In this document: piece by piece, positions 10,067 through 20,111 of the stretch
Position numbering within the stretch: the stretch's first letter is position 1
How the letters are laid out: each line of letters starts with the position of its first letter
Assembly: GCA_024741835.1 (NCBI GenBank)
Contig: JAENRP010000067.1
Location: 1 to 25,836, forward strand
Reading direction: 5' to 3'
DNA: 25,836 bases
Origin: Diplocarpon mali
Taxonomy: Eukaryota; Ascomycota; Leotiomycetes; Helotiales; Drepanopezizaceae
Position numbers and translations under genes: made by a program
Notes under the pieces: model-generated
The model's input: the letters and a program-made list of their open reading frames with translations, nothing else
Databases searched by the model: none
Told to the model about the DNA's origin: nothing

Positions 10067-11756
10067 GATTGCGGTTTGTGACCTTTGTCAAGAAATGTGG
10101 TTCGTAGATGAAGGTGAGATGGAGAGTATGGAAATTGAGCCTATTGGCACTGCTGTCAGCTAAAATTCTTTCATGCAACCAAAGAGAGCCTTTAACTGCT
10201 TGCGCATTAAGCAGGGCCACGTACAGGTGGTGGTGTCGAGATGTTCCTGGGTTCTCGCAAGGGGGCGCGATCGCTTGTGCGAAGCTGCTATACAGAAAAT
10301 TAAGTAGATTTAGAATCTTTAGCGAGTGTGGGGAACTTGAACTTCAACGACACCTCTACTCACCTTTCTAAGCTTGAGCCTCAATGCCAATGTTCTATTC
10401 ATGTGAAAGTCTCTGGAAACTTCTATTAGAAACTGACTCGTCTTTATATTTATTATGCGTCCATCAGCTCACATACGTAAATCTTTACTGAGACGTTCAG
10501 ACGTACAGATAAGTCAGTCTCTGAGTGAGGGTAAGAGTTTTCGACTTCTATTATAGCCTATAGTGCATGCTCTGTCTTCCATATGGACCACCGACTAGCA
10601 TAGCTATGCTATTGAAAAACTGGTGCAGCCCGAAGTGTTGTGCTTTCTCTACTCTGAATATCTGGTATCTTCTGTGGCATTATCTCTGGCAGATCAGAGT
10701 CTGCCTATAAGTGATCCAATTGTGTTCACTGATGATTAGCATATCACTGTTAGCAGCTCACCATAACTATCGATGATCCGCTGTCCAAAAGTGTGGACCG
10801 CGGATGCCCGCTCTGGAATTGTGCGACTTCTGCATTATAACGCCCTTTTTGCTGGACAACTTATATCTATAATCGATGGCTAATTCCTGTCTCTTGCGTA
10901 TTGTCTTCTCTTCTTCTACAACAGCTTCCAAAGTCATTGAAAAAGAATCATTGAACTCCATATTCACTGACCTCGGATCTATGAAATGTTAAAAAAGGTC
11001 AGAACTTCGTTAACCAAGCTCCTGCCGAGTCTTTTGCCTTTGTAAATGCGACGTATTTCGTAGGGATACGGCGCATATGAGGTTCAGTATTGGCCGCAAG
11101 CCAAATTGATATATACTCAGGTTCTGAATGCTTTCTCGCCCGCGCTTCGTAGCTCATAAAAGGGCCTTTTCATATTCTCCGATTACTTGAAAACAATTGA
11201 ATCCTGAGATTCAAAATCAGGTTGTTTTCCTGTTCGATTTTTATTCGTTAAAAGGGCACAGGGGAAGGTGTGAATTTTAACAATGGTACAAAGTCATCTT
11301 GATATCATTGAAATAGTCCTTCTCGCGACTTCAACTGCACCTCCCTGTTAATAGCCAGAACTGCGGTCTCACTACGCTGACCCGCTGTCTTTATCATCGA
11401 ACACATACCGCGCTTTAGTGCAACTGAAAACCATATTTTCTTTAAGTGCGAAGTTGTCCTGCCCACGGCTTTGATCTTGCTATTCTTTTACCTTGTTAAG
11501 TTCGTTTGTTTATTCAGTTCGTCCGAATCCGAATTTTCCTAGACCTCTTCAGTCTCACCGAAAATCTCTACCCTATTCTAGATATTATCTGTCCAAAAAG
11601 CGTAGGCTTGATCCCCTTCACTTCCAGATATCATACGATTGTCTATGCAAAGATTGGTTCCCATCGGGCACTAGATTCTTCTATAAAAACGATCCTACTC
11701 CATCCATCTCGACAATCACCTCGAACTCCTGCTTTTTCCGTGCTGCCTCTTGAGGT
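10067..11756. other. gene-poor, relatively AT-rich intergenic region
   Basis: Contains the NAC beta promoter near 10067. Beyond that I see only short frames, such as a Lys/Glu-rich 66-codon minus-strand frame at 10767-10967, with no family resemblance. A dyad at 11189-11227 is noted separately. No transposon ends, tRNA or conserved motif was found. Confidence 0.5.
11189..11227. repeat. AT-rich dyad / potential hairpin
   Basis: AAAACAA at the left end pairs with TTGTTTT at the right, and CCTGA pairs with TCAGG around a nine-base loop. TTGAATC and GATTCAA offer an alternative pairing within the same 39 bases. The role is unknown; there is no adjacent gene for which it would be a terminator. 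Confidence 0.5.
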
Positions 11757-12146
11757 TCAAGAAATCTCTTTGGGCAAATTTTGAAACTCCTGGATGGCGT
11801 TCCAGGAGGACCAGTGTGCGATGGCATTCGTCCATAGCCAGCCAACCGCAATATCGTCTATAACGGGATACTCGTATTCGTCACTGGGGTGCATGAAAAA
11901 ATACACAAATGTTTCGAGCGATCGGGCAGGTAACCGGTACTTCCTTTCGATACGCTCGCGCTTGCGGGTCAAGGTACTCTCCAACTATGCCTTTACCGTC
12001 GCAATCGACATCACATCAAACTGCACTGACCTGAGATTCGGCACAAACCCCTGCCGTCTTTGGCGTTCCTGCATTGCCATGCGATCTGGGTTAGATCCGG
12101 GGTGTTCAACCAGCTCTTTGATGCTTGCGCTTTCCTTCGAACTCTC
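11757..12146 (-). pseudogene. Broken coding remnant of unrecognised family
   Basis: On the minus strand a frame runs from a likely acceptor (GTGCCAG at 12153-12147) through about 129 codons to TGA 11757-11759, with one internal TAG at 11985-11987. The peptide looks like real protein on both sides of the stop: IKELVEHPGSNPDRMAMQ and RRQGFVPNLRSVQFDVMS before it; RKRERIERKYRLPARSLE, FMHPSDEYEYPVIDDIAV and GWLWTNAIAHWSSWNAIQEF after it. The simplest reading is a gene inactivated by one stop, with its upstream exons eroded or beyond recognition. A GTAGGT donor lies about 12207-12212 upstream of the acceptor. I do not recognise the family. If the stop were spanned by an intron the gene could be live, but I see no frame-keeping pair of splice sites there. 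Confidence 0.5.
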
Positions 12147-12232
12147 CTGGCACGATCATAATGGTATTTTCCATCAGATTGTATCGTAGATTCGAACCAT
12201 GACCTACCTTAAGCCTTGCGAATAGGTTCACA

Positions 12233-12308
12233 CGCCCGGTGAAATGTGCCGAGGGCTAGCTGCTCGCATTGTACCTCGGGGCACGTTGCACAGAGTGTCG
12301 CCGGGGCG
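12233..12308. repeat. GC-rich imperfect inverted repeat
   Basis: CGCCCGG and GTGCCGAGG on the left face CCTCGGGGCAC and CCGGGGCG on the right, with small bulges and a loop around GCTAGCTGCTCGCATTGTA. It stands out as GC-rich in an AT-rich stretch. It could be a fragment of a mobile element or a structured piece of the broken gene. Confidence 0.4.
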
Positions 12309-12534
12309 ACTTTGCTGGTAGATTCTGCCAGTTTGAAGATCCATGATTGCTTGCAGCAATAAGCTCTATTGATCTGCCTCTCAGCAAGCTAAACAGATTC
12401 TCATTTCCTCCGCGGGTTTTTCATCTTCATCACTAATAACCGATGATAACACGCCACAGTTCCAAGTATTCCAGCAGTCAGTAACATTTTGACAAGACAT
12501 CCGAAGGCACAGCCGTGCCTGAGTGGAATCTCAG

Positions 12535-12800
12535 GCCGTTTCTACCCGACGGAATGCATGCCTCTTGATTTCCAGCAGCGTATCCTCGGAGTAGTGTATT
12601 GTCTTGGTTGGCCAGAATGAGTCTGTGATCTCAGAGACTATAAATTTCCCCGGAATTTAGGTTATGCATGTGGCACCACCGTGCATTTGAAACGCCTGTG
12701 TAATAACTTCTCCTGAGCGATCCGTGTTCTGCTTCAGAATGCTGAGCGTATCTTGAAGTAACTTAAACCTCTCAATTCGTTGAGTCCACTCTTGGTATAC
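12535..12800 (-). pseudogene. Possible second coding remnant
   Basis: A minus-strand frame of nearly 90 codons, interrupted once by TAA near 12658, reads QEWTQRIERFKLLQDTLSIL and later FIVSEITDSFWPTKTIHYSE before TGA near 12535. The first part, a helical stretch, recalls the linker region after the zinc cluster of Zn(2)Cys(6) factors, but no cysteine cluster is visible upstream. It may be part of the same broken gene as 11757-12146. Weakly supported. Confidence 0.25.
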
Positions 12801-13176
12801 GCCTTGCTTCTTTATCTGAAAACATGTCTAGAGATCCGTCTCGATGTATCAGAGTGAGAAATGCGAAGCCCCCAAGAACGGACTGCGTTTGGGAAGCCTC
12901 CTAAATACATGGAAGATCACTGCTCTGAACGAGCATATCAGGGGCCTCGGAGCATTGAAGAACGAATGTAAGCAATATCACTTCGATATAATTTCCGAGC
13001 TATTTGCTACTACAGCTTGCAAGTAAGCGTCGAGCCATGAGGAGAGAACCAAGTAGTAGCGCCTCACTCAAGAGTGCTTCGTACTTATGACACAACGGCA
13101 TAATCTCAGAACCACACAAACCTGAGAGTTTTTCTTGAGGATAAGATCAAACCAACACAAGTGGGCATCGATGAGC
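12801..13176. other. no gene seen
   Basis: Only a 60-codon plus-strand frame (12844-13026) of no recognisable type. Composition is similar to the preceding gene-poor DNA. Confidence 0.4.
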
Positions 13177-14055
13177 TCAATGGCTGCTGTTCATTAGGCA
13201 TTTCCAAATTCCAGTACTCCTTGCACAACGAGGCAACCGCGACATGGCAACACCACTCGGATTGGCGAGCCCGGTGAGGCTCAGCAGAACAGATCCGCAG
13301 CGACGCAAACCACCCGGAGGGACATGTTCAGAAAAATAATCAGGGCTAGAAGAGAGGCTACGGAAACGGCCCAAGACGGAGAGCCTGCGCCGAGAAACCT
13401 CCCGACTCGGTGAATCTAATAGCAAAATCCTCATGTTTTCGCCGTATGCAAGCGCGTTGAGTATATTGGAGATCGGACTGGGAGCAACGGGGCTGCCAGA
13501 TGCCCATGTCCGCAGATACGACGGACCAACGATGTCGAAGAGAGAAGGGCAAACTTGTCTGATATCTCGAGCAAGATCTACTCCACTAGGCACGCATCCT
13601 GCATCAGAACGTCCAGAGCCGGTGCAGAAGGACATGGTATGCAAGTAGCGACGACCGCGATCTCGCTTACACTGTTTCGTCGGCCGCAGAGAGAGAGAGA
13701 GGGAGATAGATGGAATGCCAGGCTTGCGCAATCCAGAGAGACCGCCACGACGTGGTTGATGGCTCGGCTCAGATGCTACCAGCAGAGAACACCATGGACA
13801 ACAGGACAGACACCCCGAGCCGAGCCGGAAGATCCGAAGCTCGAAACACAGAAAGGCCTGGAGGATACAGATGTTTCCAGCGGCTCGACCCAGAGCCCGC
13901 CGACGGCGATATGATCCAGGCGTCCTGCGAAGTCCGTCACCCTCACGTGGATGCAGGAGGTACGTTGTGGGTGTGACAACGACGAGGAGACTCCCGACAC
14001 ACTTGATTGCGTGATCCCGATCTCGATCCCGAAACTCGAACCCTAAAAACCCCAT
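13177..14055 (-). other. Long ORF of doubtful coding status (292 codons)
   Basis: An uninterrupted minus-strand frame opens with MGFLGFEFRDRDRDHAIKC and runs to a TGA at 13177. The peptide is rich in Arg, Ser, Leu and Cys, without recognisable domain, signal peptide or repeat, and the plus strand is also largely open over 13555-13976, which suggests a compositional effect. No splice signals or conserved blocks support it. It could be an orphan gene or noncoding RNA exon, but I would not annotate it as protein-coding on this evidence. Confidence 0.2.
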
Positions 14056-14649
14056 AAGCGAATGCGGGATCGAAGTAGGTAAACATTCGCTAAGCTAAAA
14101 GCTCGCTTCGAAGGTGGTGGCAGCATAATTTCCTTCAATACAACACTGTTTCGACCTCGTCTGCATGTTCTTATCACAGGTCGCGTACCTGTCTCTTAAG
14201 ACTGGAACTTCAACCGGCCAAAGACGTCTAGCCCGGGTCAAGCCCAATTCACAGATTCGCAAGATTTATGTTCAGGACGACATGACAAGGCTACATCTGA
14301 CTGGCGTGCGCATGTGTGTCTCATATCCACGCATAAATTATGCTCCGTGATCGCACTGTAATGTGCTACTTAATCATTTGCACTGTCTACCGCTCTCTGC
14401 GCCGCCTCTCAACAGCCTGCCTCGGCCTAGAGCATCATCCTCATTCCAAGGTCAAACCATCGGAAGCTCATGTAACTTGTACCGAAAGCATCCCCTTGCT
14501 TGGGCGATTGCCGCACGCACACGCCCTGCATAAGTGGCCAGCTGCCCCAGAAACTCGGTCGTCTGCTTCAGATCGCCAGTTTTGGATCTTTCAGTCGAAT
14601 TGCTCTTCTCTCGGCTTTGTAGGAGTGTCAGTATTGTGTCAAGACGTTC
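14056..14649. other. intergenic, 3' side of the F-box gene
   Basis: Short plus-strand frames only (14165-14350, 14340-14666), no family resemblance. The right part should include the F-box 3'UTR. Confidence 0.5.
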
Positions 14650-16439
14650 TTATTCCGTCCTCTTGAATTGATTTGGTTCTTGACACGGAAGAAAATCGAG
14701 AGAAGCAGTCAAATTGCAACTTACCGGGCCAGATTCTTCATCCAAGACCGCCGAGGGGTCAAGCATGATCTGCTCACTGACTTTGTAAAAGGTCGTTGGG
14801 CCTGCGGGCCCGTGTGGGTCGTGGTCCCTGTGGGAATTGTCAGTCAACTGATGTTTTGGAGAAAGGACAGACGTACTTGTCAAACCAATGACCGAGAACG
14901 CCACGAGCGGAGTTGATGCCTCCGATTTGTATGCCTTCGGTGCACCATCTTTCTTCACTGTGTATCGCATGGTTAGTGACCGGTCGATCGCCATATTTTC
15001 TGTCCAACGGAGCAATAGTTTGCCGAACAGAACCTACCCATTATATACGCTCGTGATCTGCCATCTGACTTCGCCTTCTTTAGTCAAACGTACGTTTCCC
15101 TTCAATTTTGAGTTGGTGTTTGGATCCCACGGCGAATACAGGCTTCGGCTGATACCTTCGAAATGTACGACGGGTAATGCTTGGCCGTCGTCAGGACCAG
15201 GGGGCTCAGTGTGTGTGGGGCTGAGCTGCATGATGATAAATCGTATGGCCTCGTTGGTCTGGAGAGGCGGCCGGGGCTGCCTTCGAGATAGTATGGCCGA
15301 GTTGAAGTTATACGCAAAAAAATCGTGGAAGTCTAGAAAACAGACGACCTGGTCGAAGCATGAGTACTCGTTTCTAGGAGATGAGAAATAAAGGAGCAGA
15401 AATAGAGACTCGCACCCTCATCCACGTCCCCTTGATGCCGAACGGATCCTCTTCACAGTTGTCTCGCTCCTCTTCTTCCTCAGATACTTCCCTCCCAATC
15501 AAGTGCAAATTCTTATAACTCTTCGGGCTAGCGCCCTCCCAAGCCCTCCTGGTGAGCGAGTTCGACGCACTCGTAGTAACCGAGTTTGCAATATCCTCGC
15601 CTACGCTCCGATGAAATTGTTGTGTGTTGTGCGCCAGCACCAGCATGGCCGCCTCCAGCTTCTCCCAATCCACGCTCGCGTGCCCATCGGCTAAGTACGG
15701 GCCCCAGAGCGTCTCCTCGGTGTAGTTACGCAGGTCGTAGACCATACTCACGGCGTACGGATAGAGGAGTTGGTACTTGGGGTGCGCGGGCTCAAGAAGG
15801 GCTTTGCCGTACAGAACATGCAGTTTTGCCGATGCTTGCCGGGTTTCTAACGGGGGAGGGGTTTGCTGCTTCCAGCTCTGGGGCTGCTTGAGCGCGCGGT
15901 GGAAGGTTGTGGATAGGGAGGCGAAGGCGTTGAGATTTAGGAGCTTCTGGTCGGTGGATGGCGGCGTGAAATAAGTTCTTAGGAACGCATAGTTCTGTCC
16001 GTCAGGTTGCGCGGTGCGGAGGAGGGAGCTGGTACGTTCGGTTACGAAGAGGATGTCCTCTGCCTATATGTATGTCAGTTAACATTCCAGACGGAGAGGA
16101 GAAGAGCTGGACCTTCTTTTCTGGAGATGCGTGATCCTCGAGGATTCGTCTGTACTTTACAAACTGCTTTAACTCCGTCTCGTAATCAAATTCCGAGCAT
16201 GAGGATACGAGCGGTGGGTCCTGGATCCTCATCAGTCTGGGGATCTTCGCACGAGGCGTTGCCCGAGCAGAGTGGCTTACTAGTATCCGGAGATATATAG
16301 CCTTGTAAAATTGCCCATCATTCTTAATATTGGAGCACAGAAACTTGCAACTCTTCGACAGGTGCACTAAATCGACTGGATCGAGGAATCGAAGTACATT
16401 GTGGATGATCTCGTTGGGGAGCCTTCGTAGTTGTGTCAT
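14650..16439 (-). CDS. F-box protein
   Basis: Minus-strand exons are 16439-16113, 16063-15416, 15348-15038, 14957-14877 and 14827-14650 (1545 nt, 514 aa); phases agree at every join. The F-box lies at the extreme N-terminus (LRRLPNEIIHNVLRFLDPVD), followed by a long fungal-specific region with TWMRVVCFLDFHDFFAYNF, a strand-rich part (GEVRWQITSVYNGEERW, EGIQIGGINSARGVLGHWFD) and DHDPHGPAGPTTFYK near the end. F-box proteins bind Skp1 and deliver substrates to SCF ubiquitin ligases; the target is unknown. I start at ATG 16439 because the F-box follows at once; an in-frame ATG at 16559 would add 40 unconserved residues. A good GTAAGT donor at 14724 in the last exon means the final ~25 residues may differ. 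Confidence 0.85.
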
Positions 16440-18463
16440 GGCGAGAAGTAGTAGTGAGTGGCAAGATTTATGATCGTTGAAAACGCCTGGGTATTTGAAT
16501 GTAGACGGATTTGGGAGAAGAAGTTGACTGTTGACGACTGAAGTGGACGGCAATAACACAATCTCGGGGCTAACCCAATCTTAAAGCCGAAGATGGGGGG
16601 TACAGTAGGAGGCGGCGGAGTAGGTTATATCATGTGATGCGCTACATTCCATCACCCAGGTATTTTGGGTCGGTGGGTATTGCTTGGGCATCTCTTGTCT
16701 CTCTATACCTCCTTGGCTCGGGAATCTTGTTTTCGCACTTATCCAAAAAAGAATAGCAGCCTGGCCACTTAGTCTCGAGCGAAAAAAAAACGGACAATTG
16801 TCAAAATGACTTCACCAGAATAATGTCCTACCTGCTCGGCGAGAGATCAATCTCCGTGGGCACATTTTGTCAGATAATATACAGTACTTGAGAGCGAATT
16901 AAGTTTCCCGCTATTACTCAATGATAATAAGGACTCTTCTACGATCGCCTCTCGACCTGTTCTTAGGAGAAGGAGAAAAAGCACCTAGCAATACCATATC
17001 GACCGACTCGATCTCAAAGCTAGAATCCCGAGCTCTTTATTCTACATAGAGCAAAAAGAACACGAGCCAGAGAAGTTACAACGCATACTATGTAATTAAG
17101 TCATATAGGTAGAGCTTTCATACCTATCGTCGCCATGTTATCCTCTCGTCACGTGATTTCAAGACAGAACACACCCGGCTTACGGTGAAGTTTTCCGCGC
17201 ATCACAAATTTGATAATGCATTCAAGAATAGGAAGAAGAGCGCATATTGAAGGAAGATGCTTTCTTAACCCAAGGGGAAAATGCACACGTGCATACTCTG
17301 GAAGCCCGGAGTGCAGCGCGAGAATAATATTTCATACTACCAACTGCAAACTATTCTCAAGCAAGACAGCCTCCCCTTGTTTTCTCTCTTTCCAGCTTCA
17401 ACTCCCTCGGCTCATTCCTCACACAGCCAGTGAGTGTCTCTCCCAGGTTTCGACCCGCGCAAGTGCCATGCGAATAGCTGCATAAAACCCGCCAGGGACT
17501 TCGAATGTATGAGCTGCGGGCCGCCACCTGTCCTACCCTTACACCCCTACGTCGAAGCTAGTTGCACTGTCTGAGCTGCGATCGAGACTGGATGGTTGAC
17601 TGAGATACGCCGGTGGCCGTAATGAGGACCGAGATGTGGAAGGGGAACACTAGACTCGAGGATCTTTTCTCTGGGCCCGAACGCCGGTTCATGTCCTAGT
17701 TTCAGTAATAGTTGCCGGAGATGAGGCTAAGACAGAGTCACATTGCATGCTTTGATTCAGTTATGTCATTTTGTATGTACACCTTCCTACATGCCAGATT
17801 TCTACAGGAGCCACCCGGCAATCGATACCACTCAACACCCAGCCGATGCAAGTAAGCCGAGCCAAGCCACCCACCAAAGCTCAGTAGAATGCCATCGCCT
17901 CCCACCACATGCAAGGAAATCAGAGCAGAACAAAACATAGCAGAAAAGCCAAGTGTCGATTCGAGGTTTCGCAGGGAGGAGGGGGGGGGGAACAAGGGCC
18001 GAGGGGAAAAACGGAAAAAAGAGATCAAAAGACCACCCGAACACCAGCTGTTTTGCCGTGAGGCATGTCCTATCTAGTTCTTTGACTCCTCGCTAGACCC
18101 AATTTCAGTTCAGACCATTGCCTCCCAGAACCAAAGTTTGTAGACTGCGAAGAAAGCGCATGCACAAGAAGAATGCCATAAGGAGTTCAGTCAAGACCAA
18201 TGAAAAAAAAAAGCAAGGGGCAAAGCGAAAAGAGAAGAGCAGGAAGGCAGGCCAGCCAGCTGATCCGCTTTGAGGTGGTGTTGCGCAGAGTCGTGCGGGG
18301 GGGACAGCAGCACCAGTTATCCTCTGATGAGGGAGAGTGTTGCATCTGGAGAAGGGCAGGGGAGCGGCGTTGTGATTGACAGAAGATGGACGGGGCGTTA
18401 CAAAACGCTCTGCTCCGCACCGCCACAACGAGCAATCAGAAGACACGCGCAAAGATGGCATCT
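16440..18463. other. long intergenic region, no gene seen
   Basis: The left part should be the F-box promoter and the right part the 3'UTR of the Zn(2)Cys(6) gene. Frames are short (for example 17210-17485) and unconserved. A run of ten G lies near 17982 and A-rich tracts near 16785 and 18205. No tRNA or repeat family recognised. Confidence 0.5.
17149..17156. promoter_or_regulatory. TCACGTGA palindrome (bHLH-type site)
   Basis: Second perfect copy of this eight-base palindrome in the window, 710 bp upstream of the F-box start codon. Known as a Cbf1/USF-type binding sequence; a role here is conjecture. Confidence 0.3.
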
Positions 18464-19824
18464 CTACTTCGGCTTCCGATCTAAGCGTCCCAGCATTCCC
18501 CGGTCGATCTCGGTATCTGGTCGACGCTCCATGATGTTGCCTAGGCTCATCGGATCGCTTCTCCCTCCCTCCCCACGCTGGGGGCTCGATCGTGTAGGTG
18601 GCGTGCGGGACATGGAGGGAAGACCCGGCTGACCCAGTGGCTGAAGACCTGAGTTGGAGGAGCTGGAGGAGGTGGGGGAGTAGTTTGCCGCAGAGTTGCC
18701 CGTGGGAGTGACAGGGGGAAGACGCAGATCATCTTCCGCTGCTTGGCGGCGATTGGAAATCTCCACGCGAGCAAATTGAGGCTGCCCGGGGATTGGAGGT
18801 GGGAGGATGGAGGGGTGGGGCTCTTGCTGAGGGCGCTTGCGAGATTGTTCTGGCGGAGGCTGAGAACCACGATCTTCTGAGTACGAGCCGTATGATCCCG
18901 TGGGGGAGGGCGCCGGGTACTCGTACGGAGAACCTTGCGGCTGCTGCGGAGGTGCAATGGGGCCCAACGGCTGACCGTGAGCTCCGTAGAGCTGCGTTCC
19001 TTGTGGGTACATCATTGGTCGTGGACGGCCGTCCGGCCCAACTCCCATGTTTCGCATCCCTGGGTAGACCGCATGAGCTGGGACAAATGCCTGAGCTTGG
19101 GATGAGACGGGCGTGAAGATGCATTCTTGCTGGAAGCGTTGGCAGTTAGAGCAACGTCCTTCTGGATTCTGGTCGAACCCGGAGCATCTGATCTGCACAT
19201 GATTCGTTAGCCTCCACCGCCGGAGAATGACGCGGTGCTTCTTCTGGAATTGCCAAAATTCCGGTGCCTGCCAGACTACCTGCCAGAGATCCGGTGCACG
19301 CTTACCTTTCTTCTCCTGCAATATCTGCACGCAATAGCTGTTCTCTGGCGTGGCGCAGATTGATGGAAGTTCATATTTTGGGGACTCCCTCGGGCATAAT
19401 CCTGCTGGTAGGCTCGCTCGTCTCTGTACTGTCCTGCCGGAGCTCTGTACGGGTCTTGTTGGTACGCTCTGGGATCCGTAGGGTAGCCATTCGGCGTCGG
19501 GGGATATTGATCGTACTGAGACGGGGAGATAGGAGGTAAAGTGACACTGCTGCCGGTTGATGAAACGCGGTTGTGGTAAGCTCTTGTGCGCTCATCTTCT
19601 TCTCCTGGTGGAGGGGGATACTGGGATTTCTGCTGGTCGCGTGATGGTAGATAATTTTGATCTTGATCTCTGGGGTCCTGAGACGGATAGCCGTTCTGAT
19701 CCTGATCCCTCGGCTGATCCCTTGGGTCCGTCTGATCTCTCTGGTCCTTTTCGTCCCGAGGCGGATAGCCACCCTGGCCACCCTGGCCACCCTGATCTTG
19801 ATCCCGTTGATCACGATACGACAT
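18464..19824 (-). CDS. Zn(2)Cys(6) binuclear cluster transcription factor
   Basis: Exons are 19824-19306 and 19192-18464 (415 aa). The GTAAGC...CTAAC...CAG intron at 19305-19193 splits the zinc cluster between Lys173 and Ile174. The first 160 residues are low-complexity Asp/Gln/Arg/Pro/Tyr (MSYRDQRDQDQ, repeated GGQGGQGG). The cluster is CX2CX6CX10CX2CX6C at 166-197 (IACRYCRRRK, IRCSGFDQNPEGRCSNC). Then comes FTPVSSQAQAFVPAH and a Pro/Ser/Gln-rich tail ending LGRLDRKPK. Such clusters bind DNA, usually CGG triplets, in the nucleus. The cluster lies mid-protein and there is no fungal-specific transcription factor middle homology domain, so this is a compact, mostly disordered member. The frame is open upstream to 20310, but MSYRDQ is the most plausible start and a likely 5'UTR intron lies upstream. 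Regulated genes unknown. Confidence 0.88.
19755..19800 (-). repeat. Short tandem codon repeat (Gly-Gly-Gln) in the zinc cluster gene
   Basis: Three copies of a nine-base unit (CCACCCTGG on the plus strand) encode a GGQ repeat near the N-terminus, beside looser DQ/RDQ repeats. In-frame and likely length-variable. Confidence 0.7.
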
Positions 19825-19975
19825 CTCGTGCGGATAGATCGCCACGGTGACGGTTGTACGCGGCTTGCGAGTGTCGAGTGCGGGTCGCGAGGATGGGAGC
19901 CGCTCGCTGCTGTGGCTCTGCTGGCGATAGAGTTGAAGTCTGAAGCTGCGTCGAAGCAGACGTCCAGATGCTTGG

Positions 19976-20111
19976 CTGCAAAAGACTCGGGTAGGAATTG
20001 AAAGATGGCGGGCTGTTGTTGAGGGCTGGTTCGGCAATTTGACACGAGAGGTGAAAGGATGTAATGTAGATGTGAGATAGAAAGCAAGGTGGAAGAGGCA
20101 CAAGGCCTTAC
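19976..20111 (-). other. Probable 5'UTR intron of the zinc cluster gene
   Basis: Minus strand: donor CAA|GTAAGG at 20111, a pyrimidine-rich interior and acceptor TCTTTTGCAG ending at 19976, 152 bases before the start codon at 19824. Inferred from splice signals alone; no protein evidence applies to a leader intron. Confidence 0.45.

Noticed and set aside
12185..12215. tRNA B-box-like GGTTCGAATC on the minus strand
   Set aside because: The flanking bases form only a weak T-arm and no A-box or acceptor stem could be found; it lies in the presumed intron of the broken gene.
14030..14110. Second tRNA-like B-box (GGTTCGAG) and a single TTAGGG
   Set aside because: Stem pairing fails and A-box spacing is poor; one TTAGGG copy is not a telomeric repeat.
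16440..16559. In-frame upstream ATG for the F-box protein
   Set aside because: It would add 40 residues ahead of an F-box that normally starts at or near the N-terminus; treated as 5'UTR.
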